A DNA stretch of 64,000 nucleotides from an uncultured Prevotellaceae bacterium (GCA_947304115.1 CAMZAE010000001.1:62001-126000), one strand, 5' to 3'. Shown: positions 1-11,240, counted from the first letter of the stretch. Program-made: numbers and translations. Notes: a model not told the origin generated them from the letters alone.

Positions 1-1257
<1,257 letters not shown>

Positions 1258-1274
1258 AATAGTCAAATAAAGAT

Positions 1275-3326
1275 ATGAAACAAGGTAACATCGGGGTTAC
1301 AACCGAGAACATCTTCCCCGTCATCAAAAAGTTCCTCTATAGCGACCACGAAATCTTTCTTCGCGAAATCGTCAGCAATGCCGTCGATGCCACTCAGAAG
1401 CTGAAAACCCTTGCAGGCAAGGGCGACTTCAAAGGCGAGATGGGCGACCTGAAGATTCGCGTCAGCGTGGATAAGGACGCTAAAACAATCACCGTCAGCG
1501 ACAATGGCATCGGTATGACGGCCGACGAAATCGAGAAGTACATCAACCAGATTGCCTTCTCGGGAGCCAACGACTTCCTCGATAAGTACAAGGACGAGGC
1601 AAACGCCATCATCGGGCACTTCGGCCTTGGATTCTACTCGTCGTTCATGGTGAGCAAGCAAGTCGATATTATCACGAAGAGCTATCAGGATGCGCCTGCC
1701 GTCAAGTGGAGTTGCGACGGCAGCCCTTCGTTTACTTTGGAAGAAGTGGAAAAGGCAGAGCGCGGCACTGACATCGTGATGCACATCGACGACGATTGTC
1801 AAGACTTCCTTGAAAAGGATAAGATAGAAGGCCTGTTGCGCAAATACTGCCACTTCCTGCCCGTTCCCATTGCCTTTGGCAAGAAGACCGAATGGGAGGA
1901 CGGTAAGCAGGTTGATACCGACGAGGATAATATAATAAATAATGTAGAGCCGCTTTGGGCAAAGAAGCCTGCTGACCTCAAGGACGAGGACTACAAGGAG
2001 TTCTACCGTCACCTCTTCCCGATGGCCGACGAGCCGCTTTTCTGGATTCACCTCAACGTGGACTACCCCTTCAACCTCACTGGCATCCTCTACTTCCCGA
2101 AGATAAAGAACAACCTCGATGTGCAACGCAACAAGATACAGCTCTATTGCAACCAAGTCTTCGTGACCGACGCTGTGGAAGGCATCGTGCCTGAGTTCCT
2201 AACACTGCTGCATGGTGTCATCGACTCGCCCGACATCCCTCTGAACGTGAGCCGCAGCTACCTCCAGAGCGATGCCAACGTGAAGAAGATAAGCTCATAC
2301 ATCACAAAGAAGGTGAGCGACCGCTTGGCAGGCATCTTCAAGAACGAGCGTGAGGACTTCGAGAAGAAGTGGGACGACATCAAGATATTCATCCACTACG
2401 GCCTGCTGACCGAGGAGGACTACTACGACAAGGCGAAGGGCTATTTCCTCTTGAAGGACACCGAAGGCAAGCACTACACGCTTGACGAATACAATGCCCT
2501 CATCAAAGACCAGCAGACAAACAAGGACGGACATCTCGTCTATCTCTACGCCAACGATCCCGACGCACAATACACCTACATCGACGCCGCCAAGCAGAAG
2601 GGCTACAACGTCCTTTTGATGGACGGTCAGCTTGATGCGCCACTCGTTGGATTGCTTGAAAGAAAGCTGGAAAAGAGTACCTTCACTCGTGTTGATGCCG
2701 ACGTTATCGATCGCCTCATACAAAAGGAGGAAACAAAGCGCGAAAAACTCGAAGCAGAACGCTCCGACAAACTCTCCACCGTATTCCGCTCACAAGCCCC
2801 CAAGACGGAGAAAGTTGACTTCAATGTCGAGGCACAGGCACTTGGCGAAGACCAGTTGCCCGTGATGATGACGCAGAGCGAATACATGCGCCGCATGAAA
2901 GAGATGGCACGCCTGCAACCAGGCATGGCCTTCTATGGCGAAATGCCCGACATGTATAACATCGTGCTCAACACTGACTCGCCCCTCATTAAGAGCGTCC
3001 TCGAAGATATGGAAACGAACACCGCTGAAGCCCTAAAACCCATCGAGGCAGAGCTACGCGGACTGAATGCCCGCCAAGCCGTACTCCGTCAGGAGCAGGA
3101 CAAGAAGAAGCCAGAGGAAATCACTCAGGAAGAGAAGGACGACCTGAAGAAGTGCGGCGAAGATATCCGTGCCGAGCAGCAGAAGCGCGACGATGTGCTC
3201 AAGAGCTATGCCGAAGGCAATGACCGTGTGCATCAGCTTATAGACCTTGCCCTACTGCAGAACGGCCTCCTCAAAGGCGAAGCCCTCACCCGATTCGTCA
3301 AGCGGAGTGTGGAACTTATCAAATAA
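1275..3326 (+). CDS. htpG: Molecular chaperone HtpG (Hsp90)
   Basis: A 683-residue cytoplasmic Hsp90. The N-terminal GHKL ATPase shows the conserved helix REIVSNAVDATQKL, the DNGIGMT motif and GHFGLGFYS. A middle domain with NVSRSYLQ and a C-terminal dimerisation region follow. Length is slightly above the E. coli protein (624 residues), as is common in Bacteroidetes. It begins 17 bases after clpC in the same direction, so the two protein quality-control genes may be co-transcribed. The leader is an AT-rich repeat ending in AAAGAT before ATG. The identification is secure from motifs and length. Confidence 0.97.
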   Translation: MKQGNIGVTTENIFPVIKKFLYSDHEIFLREIVSNAVDATQKLKTLAGKGDFKGEMGDLKIRVSVDKDAKTITVSDNGIGMTADEIEKYINQIAFSGANDFLDKYKDEANAIIGHFGLGFYSSFMVSKQVDIITKSYQDAPAVKWSCDGSPSFTLEEVEKAERGTDIVMHIDDDCQDFLEKDKIEGLLRKYCHFLPVPIAFGKKTEWEDGKQVDTDEDNIINNVEPLWAKKPADLKDEDYKEFYRHLFPMADEPLFWIHLNVDYPFNLTGILYFPKIKNNLDVQRNKIQLYCNQVFVTDAVEGIVPEFLTLLHGVIDSPDIPLNVSRSYLQSDANVKKISSYITKKVSDRLAGIFKNEREDFEKKWDDIKIFIHYGLLTEEDYYDKAKGYFLLKDTEGKHYTLDEYNALIKDQQTNKDGHLVYLYANDPDAQYTYIDAAKQKGYNVLLMDGQLDAPLVGLLERKLEKSTFTRVDADVIDRLIQKEETKREKLEAERSDKLSTVFRSQAPKTEKVDFNVEAQALGEDQLPVMMTQSEYMRRMKEMARLQPGMAFYGEMPDMYNIVLNTDSPLIKSVLEDMETNTAEALKPIEAELRGLNARQAVLRQEQDKKKPEEITQEEKDDLKKCGEDIRAEQQKRDDVLKSYAEGNDRVHQLIDLALLQNGLLKGEALTRFVKRSVELIK

Positions 3327-3331
3327 CACAC

Positions 3332-4891
3332 ATGCCTTTTAGCGTTGCTTTTGTAGCTTTTTGTCTGGTGTTCATGGTATGGGCACTCATCGCAGACCGA
3401 CTGAAGCCTGGGCTTATTCTGTTCTCATGCGTTGTGATGATGCTTTGTGCTGGCATCTTGCAACCGAAGGAGTGTCTGGAAGGATTCTCCAACAAGGGAA
3501 TGATAACTGTTGCCCTACTTTTCCTTGTGAGTGAAGGTGTTAGAAGAAGCGGCATCCTTGAGCAAATCATTCTGAACATCTTGCCCAACAAGCGGACAAC
3601 GGGCACAAAAGCCAACGCAAAACTGCTGCCCACCATTGCAGCTTTGTCTGCCTTCCTCAACAACACACCCGTTGTTGTCATCTTTGCGCCCATCATCAAG
3701 AACTGGGCCAGGAAGGTGGGATTGTCGCACACGAAGTTCCTTATCCCCTTGAGCTATGCAACCATCCTTGGCGGCACCTGCACATTGATAGGCACAAGCA
3801 CGAACCTTGTTGTAGACGGCTTGATACAGGAGTCCGGCAGAGAGGGAATGTCTATGTTCGAACTGGGCAAGGTAGGCATCATCATCTGCTTAATCGGCCT
3901 TGCGTACCTTATATTCTATAGCCATTATCTCTTGCCCGACAATAGGGAGAGTGAACAGGAGGAGAAGAACATTCCCGATGGCATTCATCTGGTGGAGGTC
4001 GTGCTTAGGAGCCGTTTCTCTGGACTTGGCAAAAGTCTCCGCGAATTCGACTTCTATCGTCACTACGGTGCTCATGTCCATTCCATCCGAAGAGGCGGCA
4101 CATTGCTCACTGGCGATTGGATGAATACGCCTTTAATGAATCACGATACGCTTCTTCTCGACACAGACGACAAGTTCGTGCAGACCTATCAAGAATCTAC
4201 AGCCTTCCTCATTTCCAGTTACGATTCCGACAGCCAACCTCTCGACCACAAGAAACGTTACCTCGCACTGATACTGCTTGTCTTTATGATAACAGGTGCA
4301 ACCATCGGCGAGTTGCCATCCATTCGAGTCTTAGTACCAGGCTTCAAGTTCGACATGTTCTTCTTCGTCTGCGTCACGACCATCATCATGGCTTGGACGA
4401 AGATATTCAATCCACGAAGATATAGCAAGTATGTGTCGTGGGACGTGCTCGTAACCATTGCCTGTGCCTTTGCCATCTCCAAGGGTATGCAGAACTCTGG
4501 CTTTGCTGACGCGATAGCCGACATTATCATTGCTTGTGCCGATGCCATCGGACAAACGGAACATGGTCCTTACGCCATGCTCGCCATCCTGTTCCTCATC
4601 ACAAATATCTTTACCGAACTCATTACCAACAATGCCGCAGCAGCGCTCTCCTTCCCCTTGGCATTAGCTGTTGCGGAGAAGCTTGGCGTTGATCCGATGC
4701 CCTTCTTCATCTGCATCTGCATAGCGGCATCGGCAGCCTTCAGCACCCCCATCGGCTATCAGACCAATCTGCTCGTTCAGGGTATTGGAGGCTACCGCTT
4801 CACCGACTACACGAAAGTCGGCCTGCCTTTGAACATCATCGTATTCATTATAAGTGTATTCGTAATTCCCATAATATGGCCGATTCGTTAA
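3332..4891 (+). CDS. SLC13/DASS family permease with TrkA-C domain, likely sulfate importer
   Basis: A 519-residue inner-membrane protein with about eleven hydrophobic segments. Two inverted-repeat signature regions are visible: SAFLNNTPVV with IGTSTNLVV in the first half, and TELITNNAAAAL with TPIGYQTNLLV in the second, as in Na+-coupled SLC13 carriers. Between them, around residues 210-300, lies a soluble RCK_C/TrkA_C-like domain (LRSRFSGLGKSLREFDF). The gene overlaps cysC by 16 bases and heads a sulfate activation cluster, which points to sulfate as substrate. Substrate is inferred from context only; dicarboxylate transport is the alternative. ATG start 5 bases after htpG. Confidence 0.88.
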   Translation: MPFSVAFVAFCLVFMVWALIADRLKPGLILFSCVVMMLCAGILQPKECLEGFSNKGMITVALLFLVSEGVRRSGILEQIILNILPNKRTTGTKANAKLLPTIAALSAFLNNTPVVVIFAPIIKNWARKVGLSHTKFLIPLSYATILGGTCTLIGTSTNLVVDGLIQESGREGMSMFELGKVGIIICLIGLAYLIFYSHYLLPDNRESEQEEKNIPDGIHLVEVVLRSRFSGLGKSLREFDFYRHYGAHVHSIRRGGTLLTGDWMNTPLMNHDTLLLDTDDKFVQTYQESTAFLISSYDSDSQPLDHKKRYLALILLVFMITGATIGELPSIRVLVPGFKFDMFFFVCVTTIIMAWTKIFNPRRYSKYVSWDVLVTIACAFAISKGMQNSGFADAIADIIIACADAIGQTEHGPYAMLAILFLITNIFTELITNNAAAALSFPLALAVAEKLGVDPMPFFICICIAASAAFSTPIGYQTNLLVQGIGGYRFTDYTKVGLPLNIIVFIISVFVIPIIWPIR

Positions 4892-5472
4892 ATACAATCT
4901 ATCCCATCTTCGACAAGATGCTCTCCCGCGAGGACAAGGAGCACTTGCTTGGTCAGCGCGGCATTATGATATGGATGACTGGCTTGAGTGGCAGCGGCAA
5001 GAGTACCGTTGCCATCGGCTTAGAGCGCGAACTTCACAAGCGCGGCATCCTTTGCCGCATCCTCGACGGCGACAACATCCGTTCTGGCATCAACAGTAAC
5101 CTCGGCTTTTCCTCAGAAGACCGTCGCGAGAATATCCGCCGCATCGCAGAGATAGGCAAGCTTTTCGTTGAGACGGGCATCGTCACCATTGCTTGCTTTG
5201 TCTCTCCCACAGAGGAACTTCGGCAAATGGCTCGCGACATCATCGGCGAAAAAGACTTCCGCGAAGTCTATATCTCCACGCCTCTTGACGAGTGTGAACG
5301 CCGCGACGTAAAAGGTCTCTATGCCCGTGCCCGCCGAGGTGAGGTGAAGGAATTCACGGGCATCAGCGCCCCCTTCGAAGCTCCCACAAATCCCGACCTC
5401 AGCCTCGACACAAGCCAAATGACGCTCAAGGAGGAAGTCAAGGCTGTTGTAGAGCTTTGTCTGAAGGATTAG
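4876..5472 (+). CDS. cysC: Adenylylsulfate (APS) kinase
   Basis: CysC phosphorylates APS to PAPS using ATP. The 198-residue protein has the P-loop GLSGSGKST near residue 38, the DGDNIRSGI motif that contacts APS, the FSSEDRRENIRR lid region and the GLYARARRGEVKEFTGI segment, all typical of APS kinases. Its ATG lies within the 3' end of the permease gene (16-base overlap), suggesting translational coupling. In many Bacteroidales cysD and cysN follow directly; here a restriction-modification unit of about 2 kb intervenes before cysD. Confidence 0.96.
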   Translation: MADSLNTIYPIFDKMLSREDKEHLLGQRGIMIWMTGLSGSGKSTVAIGLERELHKRGILCRILDGDNIRSGINSNLGFSSEDRRENIRRIAEIGKLFVETGIVTIACFVSPTEELRQMARDIIGEKDFREVYISTPLDECERRDVKGLYARARRGEVKEFTGISAPFEAPTNPDLSLDTSQMTLKEEVKAVVELCLKD

Positions 5473-5582
5473 CTGTTTGCATATCATCCTCGTTTTTGTC
5501 AGATCTCTGTTAAATTAGCATGGTCAACCAATAACAAACGACTACCTTATATTTGGTTTCATTCCATTCTAAAGACATCATT

Positions 5583-5637
5583 AAGCGAGCAAACAAGTAA
5601 AAAGATGAACATCCTTTTGCTGTTTGCTCGCTTTTTT
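5583..5637. terminator. Long hairpin with T-run after cysC
   Basis: Perfect 12-bp arms AAGCGAGCAAAC (5583-5594) and GTTTGCTCGCTT (5622-5633), with additional pairing inside the loop (AAAAGATG versus CATCCTTTT), followed by TTTT. It lies 110 bases after cysC and just before a promoter for the methylase, so it probably separates cysC from the R-M unit. Confidence 0.75.
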
Positions 5638-5639
5638 CG

Positions 5640-5647
5640 TATCTTTG
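5640..5647 (+). promoter_or_regulatory. Bacteroidetes -7 box before the D12 methylase
   Basis: TATCTTTG, matching TAnnTTTG, 19 bases before the methylase ATG and directly after the terminator hairpin. It gives the R-M unit its own promoter. Confidence 0.7.
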
Positions 5648-5666
5648 CAGAGGAAATAAGAAATAC

Positions 5667-6551
5667 ATGATTACTACAAAACGCAAACCGTCACCTATTC
5701 GCACTCCAAAAGTGGGGAAAAAAGTGATCGCATTTGGCTGGTATGGTGGAAAGTATTCTCATTTGGATTGGTTGCTTCCTAATCTACCGAAATGTCACCA
5801 CTACTGCGAGCCATTTGGTGGATCGGGAGCGATACTGTTGAACAAAGAGCCATCGCCAGTTGAAACCTATAATGACTTGGATGGCGAGGTTGTAAATTTC
5901 TTCAGGGTATTGAGAGACAATCCTGACGAACTAATTCGTCAAATAGCCCTTACACCTTTCTCACGCGAAGAATTTGCAATTGCTTGTGATATTGATTCCT
6001 CATTGACAAGCCTGGAACGAGCAAGACGTTTCTATGTGCGTGCCCGTCAAGTTCGGACAGGATTGGCTCAGACAGCCACCTTAGGCCGATGGGCAAATTG
6101 CAAAAACACTTCACGCTCTGGTATGTCGGGAGTTATAAGCCGCTGGATGGGAGGTGTGGCTCAACTGGAAAACATTGCCAACAGACTACTTCGTGTACAG
6201 ATAGAAAATCGTCCTGCCATCGAGCTGATTAATATATACGACGATGAGAACACTTTGTTTTATTGCGACCCACCCTACATTCATTCCACTCGTGGCGACA
6301 AAAACGCATATAGCTTCGAAATGACCGATGCTCAACACATTGAACTTGCAAAGGCACTTAACAATGTAACGGGTAAGGTAGCAATTTCCAATTATAGTTG
6401 TGAACTGATGGACGAATTATACCCGTCACCCAAATGGACTAAGATTTATGCTCCCGCGAAGCAAATCAATTCTACGCATGATGTCCGCCAAGAAGTTTTG
6501 TGGGTTAATTATCCTCTGGATAAAGGTGAAGTCCAACAAATGTTGTTTTAA
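5667..6551 (+). CDS. D12-class (Dam-like) DNA adenine methyltransferase
   Basis: A 294-residue alpha-type N6-adenine methylase of the MethyltransfD12 family. The SAM-binding motif FGWYGGKYSHL is near residue 26, CEPFGGSGAILLNK near residue 50, and the catalytic DPPY (FYCDPPYIHSTRG) near residue 198. It is followed after one base (TAATATG) by a nuclease gene and has its own promoter, so it most likely protects host sites from that nuclease. The target sequence cannot be read from the protein. The unit sits between cysC and cysD and looks AT-richer than both, which suggests acquisition by transfer. Confidence 0.9.
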   Translation: MITTKRKPSPIRTPKVGKKVIAFGWYGGKYSHLDWLLPNLPKCHHYCEPFGGSGAILLNKEPSPVETYNDLDGEVVNFFRVLRDNPDELIRQIALTPFSREEFAIACDIDSSLTSLERARRFYVRARQVRTGLAQTATLGRWANCKNTSRSGMSGVISRWMGGVAQLENIANRLLRVQIENRPAIELINIYDDENTLFYCDPPYIHSTRGDKNAYSFEMTDAQHIELAKALNNVTGKVAISNYSCELMDELYPSPKWTKIYAPAKQINSTHDVRQEVLWVNYPLDKGEVQQMLF

Positions 6552-6552
6552 T

Positions 6553-7653
6553 ATGGAAAGATTGTTAGAAGCCACATACCAAAGCGCATACGATAATCCA
6601 TCACAGATATTTGTTTCCAATGCTATAATCCGTGAAAAGATTTTCTCGGTTTGTAGGTGTGAGAGAAACAAAGCCCCTATCCGTTATCTTTTGTCTGCCA
6701 TGTTGGCAAAGACATCTGACCCTACAATTGATACTCGACAACCATACCCCAAATTAGGTAAAAGGTCGTTTGCATGCAGGTCGATAGATGAGAGCTATGT
6801 TCAGCATTTCATTCACAAGTACTCTCTGCCTTGTAATAAGACTACAGCATTTCTCACCCCTGCTTTTCGTACAATTGAAACGGCAATCAAAAAGAGCACC
6901 TTTGAAAAATGTCGCCCAGTTTATGTCTATAATGACATGATGGACATCCTCGATTATGTAGAAGGACACCCAGAAGCAGCCCAGAAAACACTCCAACAAA
7001 TCTTTGCAGCGCTCATCTTGGTAAAAGAAGAGAATGATGCAAAAATGACAAAAATAATAGAAGGGTTAGCATCTGTCAAAAAGCATATCTTATCAAGCGA
7101 GGAAATCACATCACTTTTACAACAACATTTGAATTGTAAGGGTTCAAGCCGATTGCCAGTCCTTATGGTTGTGGCTGCCTACCAAGCCGTAAAACACTTG
7201 ACAAAAGAATTCAATAAACCTTTGTTCGCCCATAACGCCGCTGACAGCCAAACAGGAGCCATTGGAGATATTGAAATCACCCTGCAAGGTGATGACTGTA
7301 CTTTAACTTGCTACGAAATGAAAAAAAAGAAGGTGTCAACAGACGACATCTATGTTTGTGTTGAGAAAATAATGAAACTCAAACAGATGCCTGACAATTA
7401 CATCTTTATAACCACGGACTGCATTGATGATGATGTCAAAAAACTGGCAAGTTCGTTCTATGGCAAATTAGGAGTGGAAATAGCTGTACTTGACTGCATC
7501 GGTTTTATCAATCACTTTCTGCATTTCTTCCATAGATACAGGCTTTCTTTCTTGGATCACTATCAGCGATTAGTGTTAGCAGAGCCAACCAGTGCCGTCT
7601 CGCAACCGCTAAAAGAGGCCTTTATTTCATTACGTAAGGTTGCTGAATCATAA
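6553..7653 (+). CDS. Putative type II restriction endonuclease, SacI-like family
   Basis: A 366-residue protein. ATG at 6553 is preferred because it directly follows the methylase stop; the frame is open further upstream. The N-terminal half carries DTRQPYPKLG, SFACRSIDESYV and LPCNKTTAFLTPA, a pattern I associate with the SacI restriction endonuclease family. A PD-(D/E)XK-like core is seen in GDIEIT (residues about 239-244) and YEMKKKK (about 255-261), giving D...E-x-K. Tight coupling to a methylase supports a type II nuclease role. Family assignment is from memory of motifs and should be checked by profile search; the recognition site is unknown. Confidence 0.72.
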   Translation: MERLLEATYQSAYDNPSQIFVSNAIIREKIFSVCRCERNKAPIRYLLSAMLAKTSDPTIDTRQPYPKLGKRSFACRSIDESYVQHFIHKYSLPCNKTTAFLTPAFRTIETAIKKSTFEKCRPVYVYNDMMDILDYVEGHPEAAQKTLQQIFAALILVKEENDAKMTKIIEGLASVKKHILSSEEITSLLQQHLNCKGSSRLPVLMVVAAYQAVKHLTKEFNKPLFAHNAADSQTGAIGDIEITLQGDDCTLTCYEMKKKKVSTDDIYVCVEKIMKLKQMPDNYIFITTDCIDDDVKKLASSFYGKLGVEIAVLDCIGFINHFLHFFHRYRLSFLDHYQRLVLAEPTSAVSQPLKEAFISLRKVAES

Positions 7654-7709
7654 CCGAAACAAGCTTCTTAAGACACAACGTCAATATAATAATAATGAAT
7701 ATATAGCTA

Positions 7710-8618
7710 ATGGAAGAATATCGTTTGAGTCATCTTCAGGAACTCGAGGCCGAGTCGATACACATCATCAGAGAAGTGGCGGCGGAATTCGAGAACCCTG
7801 TCATGCTCTACAGCATCGGGAAGGACAGCAGCGTGATGGTGCGTCTGGCTGAGAAGGCGTTTGCGCCTGGCAAGGTGCCATTCCCGCTGATGCACATCGA
7901 CAGCAAGTGGAAGTTCCGTGAGATGATTGAGTTCCGCGACTCCTATGCCAAAGAGCATGGCTGGAACCTCATCGTTGAGAGCAACATGGAAGCCTTCAAC
8001 GCCGGCGTAGGCCCCTTCACGCACGGCAGCAAGGTACATACCGACCTGATGAAGACGAAGGCTCTGCTCGATGCTCTGAACAAGCACAAGTTCGACGCAG
8101 CCTTTGGTGGTGCCCGCAGGGACGAGGAGAAGTCGAGGGCGAAGGAGCGCATCTTCAGCTTCCGCGACCAGTTCAACCAATGGGATCCGAAGAACCAGCG
8201 GCCCGAACTTTGGGACATCTACAACAGCCGTGTCCATAAGGGCGAGAGCATCCGTGTCTTTCCCCTCAGCAACTGGACGGAGCTTGATGTCTGGCAGTAC
8301 ATTCGCTTGGAGAACATTCCCATCGTGCCGCTTTACTTCGCCAAGAAGCGCCCTTGCGTGGAGATAGACGGCAACCTTATCATGGCCGACGACGACCGTC
8401 TGCCAAAGGAGCTTGTGCCGAAGATTCACAACCGCATGGTACGCTTCCGTACACTTGGCTGCTGGCCTCTGACTGGTGCCATGGAGAGCAACGCCACGAC
8501 CATCGAGGAGATTGTGGAGGAGATGATGACGACGACAAAGAGTGAGCGCACTACGCGCGTCATCGACTTCGATCAGGAAGCAAGCATGGAACAGAAGAAG
8601 CGCGAAGGTTACTTTTAA
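7710..8618 (+). CDS. cysD: Sulfate adenylyltransferase subunit 2
   Basis: CysD, with CysN, makes APS from ATP and sulfate. The 302-residue protein has the PP-loop-type motif [13 protein letters not shown] near residue 32, the conserved [17 protein letters not shown] segment and the [13 protein letters not shown] region. Length matches the family. ATG at 7710 follows the nuclease gene by 56 bases; no clear promoter was seen in that gap, so it could be read from the R-M promoter or an unseen one. cysN follows after 34 bases. Confidence 0.97.
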   Translation: MEEYRLSHLQELEAESIHIIREVAAEFENPVMLYSIGKDSSVMVRLAEKAFAPGKVPFPLMHIDSKWKFREMIEFRDSYAKEHGWNLIVESNMEAFNAGVGPFTHGSKVHTDLMKTKALLDALNKHKFDAAFGGARRDEEKSRAKERIFSFRDQFNQWDPKNQRPELWDIYNSRVHKGESIRVFPLSNWTELDVWQYIRLENIPIVPLYFAKKRPCVEIDGNLIMADDDRLPKELVPKIHNRMVRFRTLGCWPLTGAMESNATTIEEIVEEMMTTTKSERTTRVIDFDQEASMEQKKREGYF

Positions 8619-8652
8619 TAAGTTGAAAAGTTAAAAGGTTTAAAAGTTAAAG
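8618..8652. repeat. AT-rich GTTAAAAG-type repeat before cysN
   Basis: Degenerate copies of AAGTTGAAAAGTTAAAAGG lead directly into the cysN ATG (8653). Similar sequence precedes rluD (61743-61782) and porE (36411-36437). Confidence 0.7.
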
Positions 8653-10080
8653 ATGACAACGCAAAACATAAAGGAGTTCCTTGATGCTGACGAGCGGAAG
8701 TCGCTCCTCAGATTGCTTACTGCCGGAAGTGTTGATGACGGCAAATCAACGCTCATCGGCCGTTTGCTCTTCGACAGCAAGAAGCTCTACGAAGACCAGT
8801 TGCAGGCTTTGGAACGCGACTCGAAGCGTGTGGGCAACGCCGGTGCAGGTGAGATTGACTATGCCCTGTTGCTCGACGGCTTGAAGGCAGAGCGCGAGGA
8901 GGGCATCACCATAGACGTTGCATACCGTTACTTCAGCACGAACCAGCGCAAGTTCATCATCGCCGACACGCCGGGGCACGAACAATACACGCGAAACATG
9001 ATTACAGGCGGCTCGACTGCCAACCTCGCCATCATCCTCGTGGATGCCCGAACCGGCGTCATCACGCAGACGCGCCGCCACACCTTCCTCGTCTCGCTGC
9101 TCGGCATCAAGCACATTGCCCTTGCCGTGAACAAAATGGACCTTGTTAATTTCTCCGAAGAGGTTTTCTGCAAGATAAAGGACGAGTACCTTGCTCTCAC
9201 AAGTCAGCTTGGCATAGAGGATGTCACCTGCTTCCCCATCTCGGCGAAGATGGGTGATAACGTGGTAGAGAAGAGCGACCGCACACCTTGGTACGAAGGC
9301 ACTGCCCTACTCGACTTTCTCGAGACAGTTCCCATCGACCGCGACCGCAACATGCAGGACTTCCGCTTCCCCGTGCAGTACGTCCTGCGCCCTAACCTTG
9401 ACTTCCGAGGCTTCTGCGGCAAGGTGGCAAGCGGTGTCATCCATAAGGGTGACGAGATAATGGCATTGCCCAGCAGGAAGACAAGTAGGGTGAAGAGCAT
9501 CGTCACCTCAGACGGTGAACTTGACTACGCTTTCTGCCCCCAATGCGTGACCATCACCCTTGAGGACGAGATAGACATCAGCCGAGGCGAGATGCTTGTC
9601 AAGCCCGACAACCTGCCCTTCATCGGCAGGCACATCCAGACAAAGCTCGTCTGGATGGACGAAGAGCCGATGGACCGCAGCAAGCAGTTCTTCCTCAAGG
9701 CTGGCACAAACACCACTCGCGCCACCATCAATGCCATCGACTATCGCATAGATGTCAACACGATGGAACAGTTGCCAGGAGCCGACTTCCAACTCAACGA
9801 GATTGGTCAGGTGCAAATAACGACCGCCAAGACACTCTTCTTCGACACCTACAAAAAGGACAGAGCCACAGGAGCCTTCATCCTCATCGACCCCATCACG
9901 AACAACACCTGTGCTGTCGGCATGATAGAGAGGCCCCTTGCCGAAGAAGACCTTCTGACGGAGGACCTGCCCACGCTCGACCTTCCCAAACTCGGCATCG
10001 CCCCAGAGCATTACGAAGCCATTGAGAAAGCGGTGAAGGAGCTAAATAAACAAGGATTGGAGATTGTAATTAAAAAGTAA
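8653..10080 (+). CDS. cysN: Sulfate adenylyltransferase subunit 1 (GTPase)
   Basis: CysN is the EF-Tu-like GTPase that drives APS synthesis with CysD. The 475-residue protein shows G1 GSVDDGKST near residue 26, G3 [12 protein letters not shown] near residue 104, NKMD (G4) and two beta-barrel domains. There is no C-terminal CysC fusion, consistent with the separate cysC upstream. It is followed after one base by the sulfotransferase gene, so PAPS supply and use are tightly coupled. Confidence 0.97.
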   Translation: MTTQNIKEFLDADERKSLLRLLTAGSVDDGKSTLIGRLLFDSKKLYEDQLQALERDSKRVGNAGAGEIDYALLLDGLKAEREEGITIDVAYRYFSTNQRKFIIADTPGHEQYTRNMITGGSTANLAIILVDARTGVITQTRRHTFLVSLLGIKHIALAVNKMDLVNFSEEVFCKIKDEYLALTSQLGIEDVTCFPISAKMGDNVVEKSDRTPWYEGTALLDFLETVPIDRDRNMQDFRFPVQYVLRPNLDFRGFCGKVASGVIHKGDEIMALPSRKTSRVKSIVTSDGELDYAFCPQCVTITLEDEIDISRGEMLVKPDNLPFIGRHIQTKLVWMDEEPMDRSKQFFLKAGTNTTRATINAIDYRIDVNTMEQLPGADFQLNEIGQVQITTAKTLFFDTYKKDRATGAFILIDPITNNTCAVGMIERPLAEEDLLTEDLPTLDLPKLGIAPEHYEAIEKAVKELNKQGLEIVIKK

Positions 10081-10081
10081 C

Positions 10082-11191
10082 ATGGGATTGTTCAATTATA
10101 GTCAGCTCCCGGTCAACACCCTCGTTGGGGCTGACTGGAAGACATTCAAGCAGGTGACGGAAGGACAACATATTGCTCCCGAGAAGAGGGCGAGTTTCCT
10201 GCTCACGAAAGCTACTTGCCGACTCCTCAGCCCCTTTGCCTGCCTACAGAATAAGAAATACCGCAAACTCCTTTCCAACAAGCCCTTGGAAAACGATCCG
10301 CTCTTCATCCTCGGTCACTGGCGAAGCGGCACAACATTCGTCCACAACATCTTTGCGCAGGACAAGCACTTTGGTTACACAACAACCTATCAGACAGTCT
10401 TCCCACACTACATCATGGCGATGCAAGGTTTTTTCAAGCCTGTTATGAAGATGGTCATGCCCAGCAAGCGACCGACCGACAACATGGAGCTTGCCCCAGA
10501 CCTGCCACAGGAGGAGGAGTTCGCACTGAGTAACATGACCGCATGCAACTACTATAATTTCTGGTTCTTTCCCGAAAGGATGCAGGAATGGTGCGACCGC
10601 TTCCTCACCTTCAAGGACATTACAGACGAAGAGCTGCAGGAGTTTAAGCAGACTTTCGAGAAACTTGTCAAGATAAGCCTTTGGAACACCGGCGGCACAC
10701 AGTATCTGAGCAAGAACCCGCCCCATACAGGACGCATCAAGACGCTCTCCGAACTTTTTCCAAATGCTAAGTTTGTCTTTCTAATGCGCAATCCCTACAC
10801 CGTCTTCGAGAGCACGCGCTCCTTCTACCTCAACACCATCAAGCCCCTTCAGTTCCACACCATCAGCGACGAAGAGATGGAACAAAACATCCTCCGCAAC
10901 TACATGGAGCTTTATCATGCCTATAAGGAGCAAAAAAACACACTCCGAAAAGGAAGATTGTACGAAGTTCGTTTCGAAGACATCGAGCAGGATGCACTCA
11001 CCATCACAGAAGATATCTACAGAAAACTCGACCTCCCAGGCTGGGAAGAAGCCAAGCCCGCCATCGAGAAATACATTCTCGGCAAGAAAGGATACAAAAA
11101 GAACAAGTATCAGTACAACCCTCGAACCGTCCAACTCGTCAACGAACACTGGGGCGAAGCCCTTGACGTATGGGGCTACGAAAGGCTTTGA
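10082..11191 (+). CDS. PAPS-dependent sulfotransferase
   Basis: A 369-residue protein with the 5'-phosphosulfate loop GHWRSGTTFVHN near residue 78, a candidate catalytic/substrate region KNPPHTGRI near residue 215, and the 3'-phosphate motif FVFLMRNPYTVFESTRSF near residue 230. No signal peptide or membrane segment is evident, so it should act in the cytoplasm. It begins one base after cysN. From family knowledge such enzymes move the sulfo group of PAPS to an alcohol; from memory, a comparable Bacteroides gene in a cys cluster sulfonates sterols. The acceptor here is inferred, not shown. Confidence 0.9.
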   Translation: MGLFNYSQLPVNTLVGADWKTFKQVTEGQHIAPEKRASFLLTKATCRLLSPFACLQNKKYRKLLSNKPLENDPLFILGHWRSGTTFVHNIFAQDKHFGYTTTYQTVFPHYIMAMQGFFKPVMKMVMPSKRPTDNMELAPDLPQEEEFALSNMTACNYYNFWFFPERMQEWCDRFLTFKDITDEELQEFKQTFEKLVKISLWNTGGTQYLSKNPPHTGRIKTLSELFPNAKFVFLMRNPYTVFESTRSFYLNTIKPLQFHTISDEEMEQNILRNYMELYHAYKEQKNTLRKGRLYEVRFEDIEQDALTITEDIYRKLDLPGWEEAKPAIEKYILGKKGYKKNKYQYNPRTVQLVNEHWGEALDVWGYERL

Positions 11192-11240
11192 AGAATTCAG
11201 CATAAGGCGACATGAAATAACGTCTTACAGGGGGGTAAAA

